From Taiwanofungus camphoratus (lineage: Eukaryota; Basidiomycota; Agaricomycetes; Polyporales; Taiwanofungaceae), in assembly GCA_003999685.1 (NCBI GenBank), contig CP021229.1, forward strand, positions 1,364,001 to 1,428,000: 64,000 nt of DNA. The letters are read 5' to 3'. Both the position numbers and the translations under genes were made by a program. Positions 24,173 to 37,196 of the stretch are shown piece after piece. The stretch's first letter is position 1; every line of letters starts with the position of its first letter. The notes below the pieces were generated by a model that was given only the letters and a program-made list of their open reading frames with translations, was not told the origin of the DNA and made no database searches.

Positions 24173-26604
24173 TTAATCCGCATATCCGTTGGGTCTGTTC
24201 TGTTGTGCAATGCCGATTTTGAGCATACCTACAGACCGCAAATTCTCGGTGGTCGGCTGGTTGACCGTAGCAACCAGTTCTTGAAATGCAGGTTGTTCAT
24301 GTGTGAGCCAAATGAGCTGTAAGACACCGATGCTGCCAATTCTGGGAGTACTTTCGTTCATTCCATGGGTGAATTGAACCGCGAGAAATAGGAGTACAGT
24401 GGAACATCCAAATCCAACAGCGATCTGGCCATGGCTCAGTGTGGTTGTCTTCTACCATAACGGTAATGTGAGCACTTACCGGTAGGAGGTTCAGCTGTGG
24501 TATGGTGCAATAGAAGGCAACGTTGGAAAATAGTAGAAGAAAGATGCAAACCCAACTTACGTTAAGGCGAGATGCTGTCTGTGCAGCGACAGTTGCGCCG
24601 GACAGAAGTGACACATACGCCTGGGTTGTATTTGGGGGCAATAGATTGGCTGCTAAACATCGATTGCACCTGAGTTCAGCGGATTTACTTATGGTATGTG
24701 ACCCGGTGCTCACATGCCCAATAGAGCGCAGCTGTTAGATTGGCTTTCGAAATGACAAAATGCCTCCTTAGATCCAAATCCACCAATTCAGAGTCTGACT
24801 TACCAAGAGCATTCTCGATTTGATGTAGCATTATGTTCGAGCTAGTGTTAGGAGACATTCCAAGCTCTTTTAACAAGTATCTTGAAGAACAATGTCACGC
24901 TTCGCAGTCAGATTCTGGTCTATTTGTATAAACAATCAGCATACTCAACTGCTCAGTGAGATATCCGTACACAGCACTGAATGACCCTGGATCAGTTGAG
25001 TTGGCCACACTGAATCCATCGATGACAGTGCTTGAAAATGCAGAATTTGCGAGCATGTTGCCCCACTGATCAATCAACACTTAGCTTGTCGTTCCAATAA
25101 ATTTAGCCGTAAATGCGAACCGTATCAACTTGTGGATCAAAGAATGTATTGGAGGGTGTCTTCGGCGTCCATAAGTTCCACACTGAGGACGACTTTTCGC
25201 CACTTGGTTGTACGCTAGCAAGCGCCCCCTCCTGTGCGTTGACAATCGCAGTCTGATTCAGCCACGAGAGGGTGCATCCTATGACACTGAGGCTCTCTAC
25301 ACAAGTCTTAACGTCATTCATGACAATGCACACTGATGACGACACACGTGAGTATATAACCAGCTGCAAATATAGGTAGCACACAAACTGGCATGATCGC
25401 TTGGGAGGGGTATCGTGCTGTTCAGATCGCCATTGCTATCAGAGATGTTTGTAGTGAGGACAAATATCATTTCACGAGGCTATACCACAGTGATTGTATG
25501 AGCTGCAGAGGTTGATGCTAAAGAAAATCAGTCTGACCATCATCGGCGTAGTCCCTGCATCTAAATAGGCCACTTGTTGTATTACACCGGGCCCTGGTAA
25601 GAAAGGTCAATGTAAGGTTGACTGAATATTTCGTGTATACATCAGAGCTGAGCTTACACAGTATTGTATGTAAGTTGAACAGGAGGCCAAAATTCGCGGT
25701 AGGTTGACGCCACCATGCTTGCACATCCCATTGAATGCTGACATTCATGTCCCAAATATTGATGTCTTGAGTCCCCAATGCGGTAATGTTAGGAAGAAAA
25801 CCGCATGACACATTAGCTGCCACGGCCCCAACCGAGACATTACCGAGTCCGCTCTTGGGCACATCATATAGAGTCCCCTTATACAATCCAATGGTTCTCT
25901 CATAGTCGACAAGCGACAGATAAGGTAACAGCTCAGTTACACTTGTCCAGACGTCGTTGGAGACAGTAGAGTTTTGGTCGCCGCTACATGCAATTAAATA
26001 AATGCCTGTGAAGATATTTCTGCAATTCGAAACGCACGTAACATTAACGAACTGTGGCATGCCAACAGTAGTAGGAACCACAGCTCGGCCTGCCTCATCA
26101 AACAGTTCCATAGTAAAAAGGGCCCGAGTGGTTATGTGAAGAACTGACAGGCACATCAGATAAAGCGCAACTTGCAACGTTCCAAGAGCAGAAGCAGGGA
26201 GGAAAATCTGTCTCCAGAGACTGAGAGCCATAGAACCGAGCCCGTTCCACGCATTAGATATATCGTGAGTGACCGTTAGGGTCTGATGGCTGACAAGGAG
26301 ACATCTAACCGCTACTTGTTGCGTTAAGAGCAGTAGTATGACGGAATAAATCTGGGGAAGCAAAAATTATGAGTAAATCTTTTACGAGATTGCACGAAAA
26401 TGCTCGCACGGTGATGAAGACCAGCGAGATGGTGCCTGCAAGATTAGCCACCGCACCACTTGCGGTCGGGGAGACGACGATTCTATGCTCTGCGTGGAAA
26501 GCCCATGTTATAAGGAGCGCGCCTTGTAGAGCGAGTAGGAAAAGGTGCAGCACGATGCAACACAATCTGAGAAACCTGCTTGGTGAACGAAAGAGGCCTC
26601 CCAT
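24173..26604 (-). CDS. Multi-pass membrane protein, basidiomycete-expanded family, copy B
   Basis: The start is the ATG at 26604 (MGGLFRSPSRFLRL); the stop is TAA at 24175-24173. The order matches copy A: two membrane helices (HLFLLALQGALLITWAFHAEH; then ISLVFIT at the first splice), IYSVILLLLTQQVAVR, the block AWNGLGSMALSLWRQ, GTLQVALYLMCLSVLH and TTRALFTMELF. Next come GAVAANVSCGFLP (copy A: GATAANVTCGYLS), GPGVIQQVAYLDAGTT, PREMIFVLTTNISDSNGDL, a late membrane helix, and the end LQLIWLTHEQPAFQELV. Shared intron positions and block order show a tandem duplication; the identity looks only moderate, so it is not recent. Several Asn-x-Ser/Thr sites suggest a glycosylated surface or vesicle protein. 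Function unknown; some exon edges not traced. Confidence 0.75.
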
Positions 26605-27487
26605 GTCAAGGAGAAGGGCACAATTGTGAGAATGAACAGTGTATGATTTCCTGAGATCCCTGTTCACGAGTCTTAATAGCAAGGTTGACAGTTGCGACCT
26701 TTATCGGCAACACCATCACCCTAAAGCTATCAACACAATTCTCGTGCCTGATTCGATACTTCAAAGGGCCTCAAACTATCTGTCAACCGCTTTTCAGGTC
26801 ACAAGTGGAGGGAAGACTACTGGACGGCGTGATCAAAGACGGCCCCAAGGTGTAACGGGCTATGCACGCACTAATCTCACAGAGTGCTAATTCGAAGCAT
26901 CATTTTCAACAATCATCTACACAGCATCATATGGGCAGCGTGTTCTCGAACTTCTTGAGTTGTTACTTTTGGGTAGCTGCTGTATCAACGTTGTCAACGT
27001 TCTGATTAGTAACTGGAATGGTATCAACGATAATTTGAGGATTAACGACCATAGCTACCCACTCACTATCGCAGCTGTCGCGTATAAGGTTCTGTCTGGC
27101 GCCATGGCAATCACTTTCCGTAACGACTGCGGTCATGGTCCTTTGATACAAAGGTGCAAACGCATACCAGATCAAGCTCGCTGAGAGGACCGTTTCAATT
27201 TTGCTTGCATTTCGAGCTAGCATAATTGTCTCGAGTGTAGCGAAGGAGTGCTACCGTAAGAGGACGCCGGTAACAGGTGTAAACCACAGCGACATGCATA
27301 CAGTCCCAAGCCAATAGCTTAACTGAAGTTACCGCAATTCACGGATTCGGTCCGATTCATATGTTTACAATTTTTGGCGAACTGCATACACATGAAAGTG
27401 CATATCACATAAAGCTTGTAGCAGCGTAGACAATAACAGCGACAGTTGAAATAGAGGCAAGAATGGAGCGAACAAAGATGACTGCGG
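26605..27487. other. Intergenic between eL42 and membrane-protein copy B
   Basis: It contains the eL42 3' UTR (from 27487 downward on the minus strand) and the promoter of copy B. No supported gene was seen; the small minus-strand open frames here have no recognisable domain. Confidence 0.5.
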
Positions 27488-28149
27488 TTACTGTGCAGAA
27501 TGGACCGCGTCAAAACACAGATATAGACCGACGAACGCGGGCGACATACGAATTGCAGCGCTGCACCCTTGGTCTTTTTCTCACCACCAAGCTCGAAGCT
27601 GAAGTCATAAATGTCAATGATCAATCGAAAACATAGAACGGTGTAGACATACTGTTTGCAACGTTTGAGTGACATCTGCATCTTATACTTGCACACCGTA
27701 CATTCTAGCCGTAAAACGACCTTCTTGGTTGTCTTCGCCTATCAAACAGCAGTCACTTCGTCCTCCGCTTGTCAAAAGGGTTGGCATACAAGCACGCACC
27801 TTCTTGTGAAAGACAGGCTTCGTTTGACCACCATAACCTGACTGCTTGCGGTCATAACGGCGCTTCCCCTGCGCGGCCAACGAATCTTTTCCCTTCTTGT
27901 ACTGCGTCACCTTATGCGGTCTGCGTGATGACTACTCAGAATCAAGGTTCATATTTTGAATTGAATTCATACGTGTGTTTCTTGCATGTCTTGCCTTTGC
28001 AGTCTGTTTATGTGAAATCAATACCTCCAGGTCATTCCGGAAACATAGCCAACTCACAAGTTCGTCGTGTCCTGTTGAATCCGACGGACTCATCAGCACC
28101 AACGCTCACACTCTGCAATATCAAGGACATACTTAGGGATGTTGACCAT
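27488..28149 (-). CDS. RPL42: 60S ribosomal protein eL42 (L44/L36A)
   Basis: Seven coding exons: 28149-28133, 28071-28058, 28003-27973, 27920-27800, 27738-27653, 27598-27550 and 27490-27488. They give exactly 106 residues, the normal length, beginning MVNIPKTRRTYCKGK and ending [10 protein letters not shown]. The zinc-binding Cys are present at 12, 17, 74 and 77. Residue 56 is Pro (in GGQTKPVF), the form associated with cycloheximide sensitivity in other fungi. The protein sits at the ribosomal E site. The first three exons are 17, 14 and 31 nt. The stop codon TAA stands alone in the last coding exon, straight after a 59-nt intron (27491-27549, GTATGT...CACAG). If that intron were kept, a tail of about 50 residues would be added. 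Every splice site is GT-AG and preserves the conserved sequence. Confidence 0.97.
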
Positions 28150-28440
28150 TTTCGATAGCGTCGGCGACAGCGTTGAATGCTCTTCGCGGATTTCCTGTGA
28201 CCTTGAGGCTTGCGTCAACGGAAGTAGCCGAAATGGCATGCAGTTCTTCAAAGTTATAACTCCGACTCAACCCGCCACAATCAGAAACGCCGTATGTCGT
28301 CGAAAGGTGCCCCATGGATTAAGTATCATCATTATACATGGTACAAGAGGTAAAAGGCGTAATGACTAGTATCAGTAGACCAACTAAGTAGATCGACTGC
28401 AATACATGCGTCCCCGACAGCGCATAGCCAAGTGGCGCGC

Positions 28441-31400
28441 TCAACCAAGGACTTCAGTATCATCGCTACTGCCAACATTTGATATGTCTTGTTCAGCAGC
28501 GTGCCATCGGACGGTTGTCATGTCCTCTGGAGATTTGAAAATTGTCGACAGCTCGAACTTCTTATCACAGAACATCCGGAAGTCATCCGCTCGCGGACAC
28601 TGTATATCCCTCAGGAAGGCAAGAACATCAAGGGCAGTCTGGGCATGAATGTATCAATAAAAGGCAGAATGAAGGAAACGATATTTGTCCACTTACTTTG
28701 ATGTCCAATGATACTTCTGGATTCAAAATCCCGAAGATTGCGTCCTCGACTTCAGTTCTAGGGGCTTGTAATTGGTGCGAGACCTTTGCAGACGCAAGAA
28801 TTACTTTCGCGTTTGCTGGATATTGCTGCAAATATTCCGAATTAAAAACTTCAAGGGTGATTTCTTCCGGAATCAGTGATGTCAAGGCCTCAGCGATCAC
28901 AGGCCCGATAGGTTCCGGAGGCATCTGAGGTAGTGACGATACTGATACCAAGTCGGAAATCGTGAATACATGGAAAAGCAGTCAGCACTGAGGGGACATA
29001 CCAGCTTTTCGGAAATCTGCAATTCGAATGTGTAATTCAGAGTGTCCAGAATCTAACAAACGAGCAGCATTGAGTGCCTTGACAGCTTGCAAATATTTTT
29101 CTAGACATACGGAGTGGTGAGAGAGGGATTAGGAATTGAACTGTAAAACTTACTGCGCCTGATGGCGACATCATAAATCGCTATACAAACTTCTATGTTG
29201 TCTTTCGCGAGAGTACGTAGGGGGGCAAGCAACCTTGCCGCTCGTTCGAGCGGATCTGGAGCTTGCAAGAGGTTGGTGCCGTCTGGGTCATCATCTTTGG
29301 CAGGACTGGGCTCCAGGCCCTTGTCTTCATTGGAGGCTACGGCAGTAACTGTCCTCCGACATGACAGTAATATGGTAAGTGAGTATCAACAACTGCGCCT
29401 CGGTACAACAAAGCACAAGCTCACCCTTTTTAGATTCATCTTGACCTTTGTGCATTGCCCTTTTGGCCTTTTTCTTTGTCTTCTTTTCGGCATCCGTCAA
29501 AACCGCTATCAAATGGTTACTTTCTTTATGTCTTAAAGATTAGTAAAACACAGATGGCCATACCTGTTGATAGGGATCCAGCGCCTAATGATGGATTATC
29601 ATGTAGTCGGATATATATCTGTTTGAAGAAAGACAGAAGATACACGTCATGAACAAGAGAATCGACTATGATGCGACATGTAAGCACAGACCTTAGATGC
29701 TGCTATTGCTGTATGAATATATGCCGGATGTGATCTGAGATGGTCTTCCCACGTCATCAAGCTATAATGAAAGCCAAATGAGAAGACAGTTGCAGCCGTT
29801 TGTCTCGTGAGAGGAGCACACACTTCAAGTACACATTTATTGTGAATTTGCGCAGAGAGTAACCGTGAAAATCAAACTGATCGTCCTCAAGCTCGTCGAA
29901 CACCTGGCATGATCGTTGGCAGAATGAACCTCCATTGCATAACGAGATCACGCGTAGATGGTCGACCTGCGCAATGTTTCAATGATCGCACGGACCTTTT
30001 GTACAGCAGTATACCTCTTCAAAGCCAAACCAAGGTTGCCCTTCCGCAGCTGAGCGTCAGCCTCTTCCGTGAGGTAGAGAAGCGATTGCATGTCTTCCAG
30101 ATCAGCACCCGGACTTGATGCATCTTTCTGACAAGTGAATACGAAGTAATTAGTGAGCCTATATATCGACGAATATATGGTTTCGAACTGATTACAACAC
30201 TTAATTGGTCCTACCTTAGTGAACAGCCCAAGTATCTCATTCGCTTCATCAATGAATCCAGCCCTCAATCTGTACTGAGCACATTTTGTGTTCAAGAACC
30301 GATCTTGAAGGTCTAGAAGACGGGCTTCGTCCATACAACGGGCAGCACCAAAAAGGTCCCCACAGCGTTTGAGCACACGTGCTTTGAACATCAGAAGCTC
30401 TGGAAGCGTTGGAGTATGAGCTATCGCATGCTCAAGAAGTTCCAAGGCTCGTGCGTGTTGGGACAAGTAAGAGTAATGCTGGGCTAGGAAATAGAGGGTC
30501 CATAGGTATGTAGTGGGAGGTTCGGCTGAGGTAAGATCTGCTGAATTCGTCACCATTGGCGCGAGCTTCTCACGCAGTGCTTCAACAACACCCTCTATCA
30601 TTTGCTGTTTCTGGAGGTCCTTATAGAGTGCCTTGATATCGGCAAACAGAGATGGAATACCCTTGTTCAAACCAGAAAATAAGTAGGGTTCTACGAGTTC
30701 CTTGAATCTGTCACCTAGTAGAAAAGGAGTAACGAAAGTGAGACTCCCAAGAATCAATGCCACATACCAAGAGCAAGGTCAAGTGCTAAGCGTCGAGGTG
30801 CACCAGCTCGCGGGATCTGATTCGAAAAGTCGACAAGGCATTGAATAGCCTGTTCACGATTCTCATCCGTGACCGCGTCTGTCCACTACAATCAGATATC
30901 TGACAATACCAGCACCAGAAGAGGCGAGTACCGAGATTTATGCCGCGATTTAAGAGGATACCCCTGTAGTAGTCGTGGCAATCCGGATTCTGCTCAATGA
31001 GCGCCTGCCATGTGTGCTCGGCATCATCCAAGCCCAGCTTCGACAGTAGTCGTGCTGAAAATGGGCAATATGGGAGTTAATAACATACCAGCATATCACC
31101 TATAAGAACCTACCTCGAAATTCCATGATAGCAATTCGGTCAATGATGGTTCTAGATTTGGCATTGACATCGAGCAATGTGAGCGCTTCATTTACTTCAC
31201 CCATTTCTTCTAATAGTCGGACATGGTATAGAAGGATTTCTGAATGTTCTACATCGTAGTCTGGAACGTTCTGCGTATGCATGTGGCAACCCGCCTGATC
31301 ATCTTGGAATCCAATACACACCTTGAGAGTAGCTTCATAATGCTCCAACACTTTTCGTGCTTCGATCAGATTCCCGCTCAAGTGGTAAGCAACAGCAAGC

Positions 31401-31983
31401 CCTATCCAATTCTGACGGAGAGTGGGACGAAGTCTCAAAAGGGTATGCCGGGTTTCCACGAGTCCATCAAAAATACGTAATTGTGTCTGCAGGTGTGCAG
31501 CATCCCGCAAAATGTTCAGGTTTTCCTGATTGGGGCGTACAAGACGTTCGTGAATATCGCAGATGAAACCTGAACAAACCGACCTTATCAAAGCGTAAGG
31601 CTTGGCTGTAAGATTTCAGGGCCTCCTCATACTTTTTCTCGCCCTTCTGGATGAGCCCGAACACATGCCAACAGATGTGCGAGGTCAGATCCAGCCGAAT
31701 ACCCTTCTTGACAAGATCGAGGCCTTCTTCTCGTTTCCCCATGTGCGTTAAGATCAAGCCCTTCATGCAAAGAGTTTCTGGGGCACAAGATCTGTCAGAC
31801 TGTAGTGGGCGCCGTATAGGTATGGCACGCACCTCCATGCTCCGGGAATTTTTTGAGTATCTGATCAGCGGTTTTCTGACCTTTCTTGAGTTGCCTCGTC
31901 TCATATAAATTGAGCAATTCTTTGAATAGGGAAGCTTCTTTTGATGGCATTGTCCTTTTCGCTGGAATTCCGGCAGGAGGCAT
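28441..31983 (-). CDS. NAA15: NatA auxiliary subunit Naa15/Nat1 (N-terminal acetyltransferase)
   Basis: Naa15 anchors the catalytic subunit Naa10 to the ribosome for co-translational N-terminal acetylation. The start is the ATG at 31983 (MPPAGIPAKRT); a second Met twelve residues in (MPSKEASLFK) matches the usual family start as well. TPR-type helices follow: ETLCMKGLILTHMGKREEG, CWHVFGLIQKGEKKYEEA, RPTLRQNWIGLAVAYHLSG, LWTLYFLAQHYSYLSQHARA and GNLGLALKRYTAVQK. The C-terminal exons read PPEPIGPVIAEALTSLIPEE, then TALDVLAFLRDIQ, ending DDTEVLG before TGA at 28443-28441. About ten or more short introns interrupt it. Its start lies only 146 bp from that of PDS5 on the other strand. Identification is firm; a few middle splice sites were not traced. 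Confidence 0.93.
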
Positions 31984-32129
31984 GCTTGCAGTTGCAGAGT
32001 CAGAACCAAGTCACAGAAATCAGATGTAAGCGTAAGCCGCGAAACCAAAGCGCGTAAATATGTAAGCTACAAAGTGATATATGGAAAAATAAAGCACAAC
32101 AACGCGCTACGCGCTTCCTTCCTTCCGCC
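31984..32129. promoter_or_regulatory. Shared 146-bp bidirectional promoter of NAA15 and PDS5
   Basis: The two start codons are 146 bp apart and divergent, so both promoters and both 5' UTRs must fit in this space. I see no TATA box that clearly belongs to one side; the region near 32075-32105 is AT-rich. Confidence 0.6.
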
Positions 32130-35100
32130 ATGGTGGCTCAAACCCGTACTGGGGGACAGGCTAGTCCCAGGAAACTGAAATTTCACGACAAGCTCGTTGG
32201 AAAAGGCCTGGCTACAGATGCGCTTCAAAAGAAACTCAAAGCTCTTCATGCCGAGCTCGCGGAACTGGATCAAGAACTTGTCGATGTCAATTCTCTGTCT
32301 GCAGTCCGGAAAGAACTTATTAGTACTTCGATTCTCCTTCACAAGGACAGAGGCGTCAAGGCCTATGCTGCGTGTTGTCTCGCCGACCTGCTCAGGCTCT
32401 ATGCTCCAGATGCACCTTATACTCATAACGAACTCCGAGATATATTTCAATTCTTCTTCAGGCAGCTAACGGCAGGCCTGAAGGGTTCCGACTCTCCGTA
32501 CTACAATGAGTACTTTCATCTTCTCGAATCGCTTTCGACAGTCAAGAGTGTTGTTCTCGTTTGTGATCTCCCAAATGCTGATGAACTCATGGCCGACATC
32601 TTTCGCGACTTCTTCGGGCTGGTCAGACGTGACCTAGCCAAAAAGATCGAGCTCTTCATGGCAGACATCCTCATAGCTCTGATAGATGAGTGTCAAAACT
32701 TACCGTCAGATGTTCTTGAATCTATCATGGCTCAGTTCATGGATAAGAATGCGGTATGTCCGCCCTTATCCATAATATTGTGCCGTCTCACTAGCCTCCT
32801 TGTGGCCAAAGCGCATGGACCAACCAGCCTATCGCCTCGCAGTTCAGGTCTGCAATGCCACTTCAGACAAGCTCCAACGCCATGTTTGCCAGTACTTCAC
32901 GGATATCATAGTGCAGCATTCGCGCGATGAAGAGTTCGAGGAAGTCCGCACAGCACACGACCTCATCAAACAACTCAACCGCTCTTGTCCATCCCTCCTT
33001 CATAACGTTGTCCCGCAATTGGAGGAAGAACTCCGTGTTGAAGAGAATCAGATACGCATAATGGCTACCCAGGTTCTTGGCGAGATGTTCGCGGACAAGG
33101 GTGGCGCAGATTTCGTGAAAAAGTACCCTACTACTTGGAATATCTGGCTTCTCAGAAAGATCGACAAGGCTGCGGTAGTCAGGACGGCATTCGTGGAAGC
33201 AGCCAAAGGTGTGCTTATCAACCTCCCGGAAATGAGGGATGCTATAGAAGGTACGTGAATTGTGCAACATATACTAATCGCCTATGACACTGCTCTATTG
33301 GCACCAGATGCCCTACAAATGAAACTGCTTGACCCCGACGAGAAAGTTCGAGCAGCCGTCTGCAAGTTATATTCTCAGCTAGATTACGAGACAGCTCTGC
33401 ACCATATTTCGGAAGGCCAGTTGCGTGCCGTCGCTGGACGTGGTCTCGATAAGAAGGTAAGGTCGACGCTGTGTCTTGCTCCGGACTGGAATTTGAAGGT
33501 GTGAGCAGCATCTTGTTCGCGTGGAAGCTATGAATGCAGTCGGCCGACTATACAGTGTTGCTTATCCAGAAATGTGGGTATGGATTGCTGAATATTGCTG
33601 TCATTGAGTATAATGGTCAATTTTAGTGAAAGCAATGACCCCGCTGCCATCGCCCAGTTCGCGTGGATACCACAGGCGATTTTGCACATGGCGTCTACCA
33701 CCACCGAAGTCAAGTTAGTCAGAGTACGTACGGAGGTCTTGACACGGAACTTACCTGTATCTTTTGTTCGTAATAGAGCTATAGCGGAGCAAGTCATTGC
33801 TGAATACATCTTGCCTCTTCCGTCATCACCATCATCCAGCTCAAAAGGGAACGAAGTCGACGAGGGAGCGTGGACAGACCGCCTGCTGTATACAATGAAG
33901 TTTCTCGATGGGACAGCAATCAATGCTATATTGAGCTTATCAGGAATGAAAGGATTGTAAGTCTTAGTCTCGGTGCTTGTGAAAGGAAGTCTGGGTGTCT
34001 CGTGTTTTTCTGATGACTATTACATCATGGACTTTCTAATCTATGCCTCTTTTTAGGGGAAGGCCGATCTCGGAAAGATATTTGCAATGTTGTATCGAGT
34101 ACAATGTTCGTTATTCTAATTGCCTCTGATATATCATATACTAACGTGTTACCAGGGCGGTGTGATTGACGAGGACGAGGAGTCTGTCACGGAAAAACTG
34201 AATGCATCTATCAAGCGTGTTGCAGGTTTGTTTATATCGTTATCATGCTATTTGTTCTACTTCTGCCATCAGGTGACTAAACATGCTTTCTGCTAGCACA
34301 ATATCCGGACTCACAAAAGGCGGGGGAAGACTTACATGTGTTTGCCAAACTCAATGAGGGCAGGTTGTATAAGCTACTAAAAACATGCATGGATCCGCAG
34401 GTGGACCTGAAAAGTCTTGTCAAATCCTCTGTCAGTGCGATTTCTACAGTGTCCACCTGAACGATGTCAATGCTGCATTCCTTGCTGATGTCTTTCGTCA
34501 TGACAGGGTGAGTTTTTGAGGCGACTTGAGCAATCCTCTGCATCCATCGTGTCGACGATGTCGACGTTCCTTCGTCGTTCGAGCCTGCGAATCGTGAATC
34601 AGTCCTCGATACCCACTTTCGTGAAGCGCGTGCAGAAAGGTGATCCTAATGGCGATGGACATGGATCCAGTCATGCTCAGCTATCCGCCCAAAATGCTCG
34701 AGTATGGATGAACTATATCTCGAAGCATTTCCCTACAATTCTCCAATCGCACATCGGAGAGCTCTCCAAGGCAATTTCTGACGAGAAGAACACACGGCTA
34801 GTAGAAGTGTGCTTACAGGCTCTCGCAGCGGTAGCATCATGGGACAATAAGTTGGCTCCAAGTGATAAGTAAATCTTGATGAGTTATTATGTTTTTCCTT
34901 GGTTTCTCAGTTTTCGATCGTAGGCGCACAATTGACAGATTAATGCGATTCGTCATGAGTCAGAACCATCGGTCCGCTAAGTTCTCTGCGCGATTGCTGA
35001 CTGCCTTGAAAAATGCCGAAGAGCTCTGTGAACAAGTCGTAAATGTGAGTCCCTCTTCAGCCCTCAAGGAGTATGGTCCACAAATGTACACCGCAACATG

Positions 35101-37196
35101 CAGTCTATAGCCCGAGGACTTCCTGAAGCCGATCCTGAACTTCTTATAGCACATGTCACTGTACTAGCACAGTTGACCCTCAAATCACCCGATGCCTTTG
35201 AGCAGAAAAGCGATGTCATAATGGCATTCCTTCTTAAGCAAGTTTTGATGGTCGCTAGACCCGATGATCCGGTATGCTCCCATCTTTACGTCCGAGTTGT
35301 CCTTTCTTCCGACCTTGATGACTATAGGACCAGATGGACACCGACGAGGAATGGGTCGAGGACTCCGCTATGTCACCGGAACTGAAGACCAAAATCCTTG
35401 CTCTCAAGGTCTGCCGAAACAGATGTCTTGCTCATGCGTCCGCAGATACAGCACTTGATATCGCAAGGCCGGTCTTGAAAATGTTTATCACGTTACTTCA
35501 ACACAGCGGATCATTTAGCGCCGACGCTGTGGACGAGTATGCCTCCAGTTACTTTTCCGGTACCTGGTCTGACAACCCACATTTGTCAGTCCGAGGATCA
35601 GGACTCGACTCAGATTGCAGGCGGCTGTCTCGTTACTGCATCTATCAGGTATTGAGGCGTACTCCTCGGAGATCGCGACCAATTTCGTGCTTTTGGCCAT
35701 CACGATTCAAGTATGGACAAGCTTTCTTACAATCTAAGACGAACTAATATATTCTATAGGATCCTTGTTATCAAGTCCGGATAACATTTATGGATAAGTT
35801 GGTCACTTTGCTGACTGCACGCAAGCTATCACCACGGTTCAACGTGGTGCCATTTCTTTCAGTGCACGACCCGGAAGCTGATGTGAAGAATAAGGTAAGT
35901 AAGCCACTGAGGCACTTCAACTGGACAGGCTCAAGTAACAACATTGGTAGGCGAAGGCATATGTTGTTTACGCCCTGCGTAGTATGCCCAGAGGTCAGTG
36001 TCCAAGGCGGGATGTTATGATACGTGAATCGCCATTTTGCTCAGACTATATTCACAGCGATCAGACTTGCCAATTTCGAGATGATATTCGTCCGCCTGCT
36101 TCACTTATTGGCTCATCATCCCGATTTCTCTGTCGCAGAAGAGAATCTGCCTGATATTGCAAAGTATGTTACGCATCACGCAGCACCTGTTCCTAATATC
36201 ACTTACATCCTATATTAGGTATATTGAATTCTATCTCGACCTCATCGCGAATGCTGAGAATGTGCCTTTGCTATACCATCTCGCTATGAAGGCGAAGACT
36301 GTAAGAGACGCAGAATCACATACGTATAGCGAGGTAATATTCTGAATTCGGGACCTCTACGTACTAGTTCTCACCCATGTCATTCTATACCAGAATCTCT
36401 ATGCCGCAAGCGAGTTGGCGCAGTATTTGATTAAGGCTCGAGCTAAGGCCCATTCATGGAGCTTAGAGAGCTACCCTGGTAAGGTCCGATTGCCTGGAGA
36501 CATATTACGACCGCTACCAAATGCCGAAGCTGCAAATGAGGTGATGATCTTGGAAATTCGATTCTCCACAAATGACTCTTGTTACTCACCGCTGTTGTAG
36601 ATCTTAAAGACCGTCTATCTACCAGCGAATACTCTATCATGGCTGGCCGAACAGGCCAAACAGGCGAAAGCTGCGCAGGAGCCTAAAGTAGGTCTACTCC
36701 ATCTTTTGAGACCCTTGATCACCATAATTCTAGAGTTCAGCAGGAGAAACCTCGCACAGAACGTAAGACAACAGGGAAACGCAAAGCCGCGTCGAGAACA
36801 AATGGGAGCGTTAAGTCAGTTGCATATTCTTCTTTTTCACTACTTGTCTCATCGATCCGTGTTCAGGCGTTCTCGGACTACCACAAGACGGCGCAAGGAG
36901 GATGATTCTGATGAGGAGGATGAATCATCCCCTTCCGAATCGAGTGAAGATGATGAACAGTCAAGCCCATCGAAGGGGCCAGATGATTCTACGTCGGAAG
37001 AAGAGGTGGATGTACCAGAGCCAGAACAGAGGGAAGAAAAGCTGGGTAGAGGTGCAAGGACTCGGGCCAAGGTCAGTGAGATACCCACCTGAAGAAAGTC
37101 GCTGTCGATTAATGATGATCTGCACAGGCGAGGATCAAGCAGCAAGCGAAGAAAAGTAGCAAGCGTAAGGCGAAGGCACACTCATCCGACGATTGA
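32130..37196 (+). CDS. PDS5: Sister-chromatid cohesion factor Pds5
   Basis: Pds5 binds cohesin and regulates its loading, acetylation and release. The ATG at 32130 starts MVAQTRTGGQASPRKLKFHD. The conserved Pds5 N-terminus follows: VRKELISTSILLHKDRGVKA, then ACCLADLLRLYAPDAPYT (the family hallmark), and NELRDIFQFFFRQL. HEAT-type helices continue through many exons (RLAVQVCNATSDKLQRH, MATQVLGEMFADKGG, LLDPDEKVRAAVCKLYSQL, FLRRLEQSSASIVSTMS). The C-terminus is a disordered tail of acidic/Ser blocks (DDSDEEDESSPSESSEDDEQ) followed by basic blocks (KQQAKKSSKRKAKAHSSDD) up to TGA at 37194-37196. The 5.1-kb span with about twenty introns fits a 1,200-1,300-residue family member. The N-terminal half was traced with more care than the middle. 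Confidence 0.93.

Noticed and set aside
27319-27490. Cys/Tyr-rich C-terminal extension of eL42
   Set aside because: It comes from reading through the last intron; the conserved protein ends at the GTATGT donor and TAA follows the acceptor.
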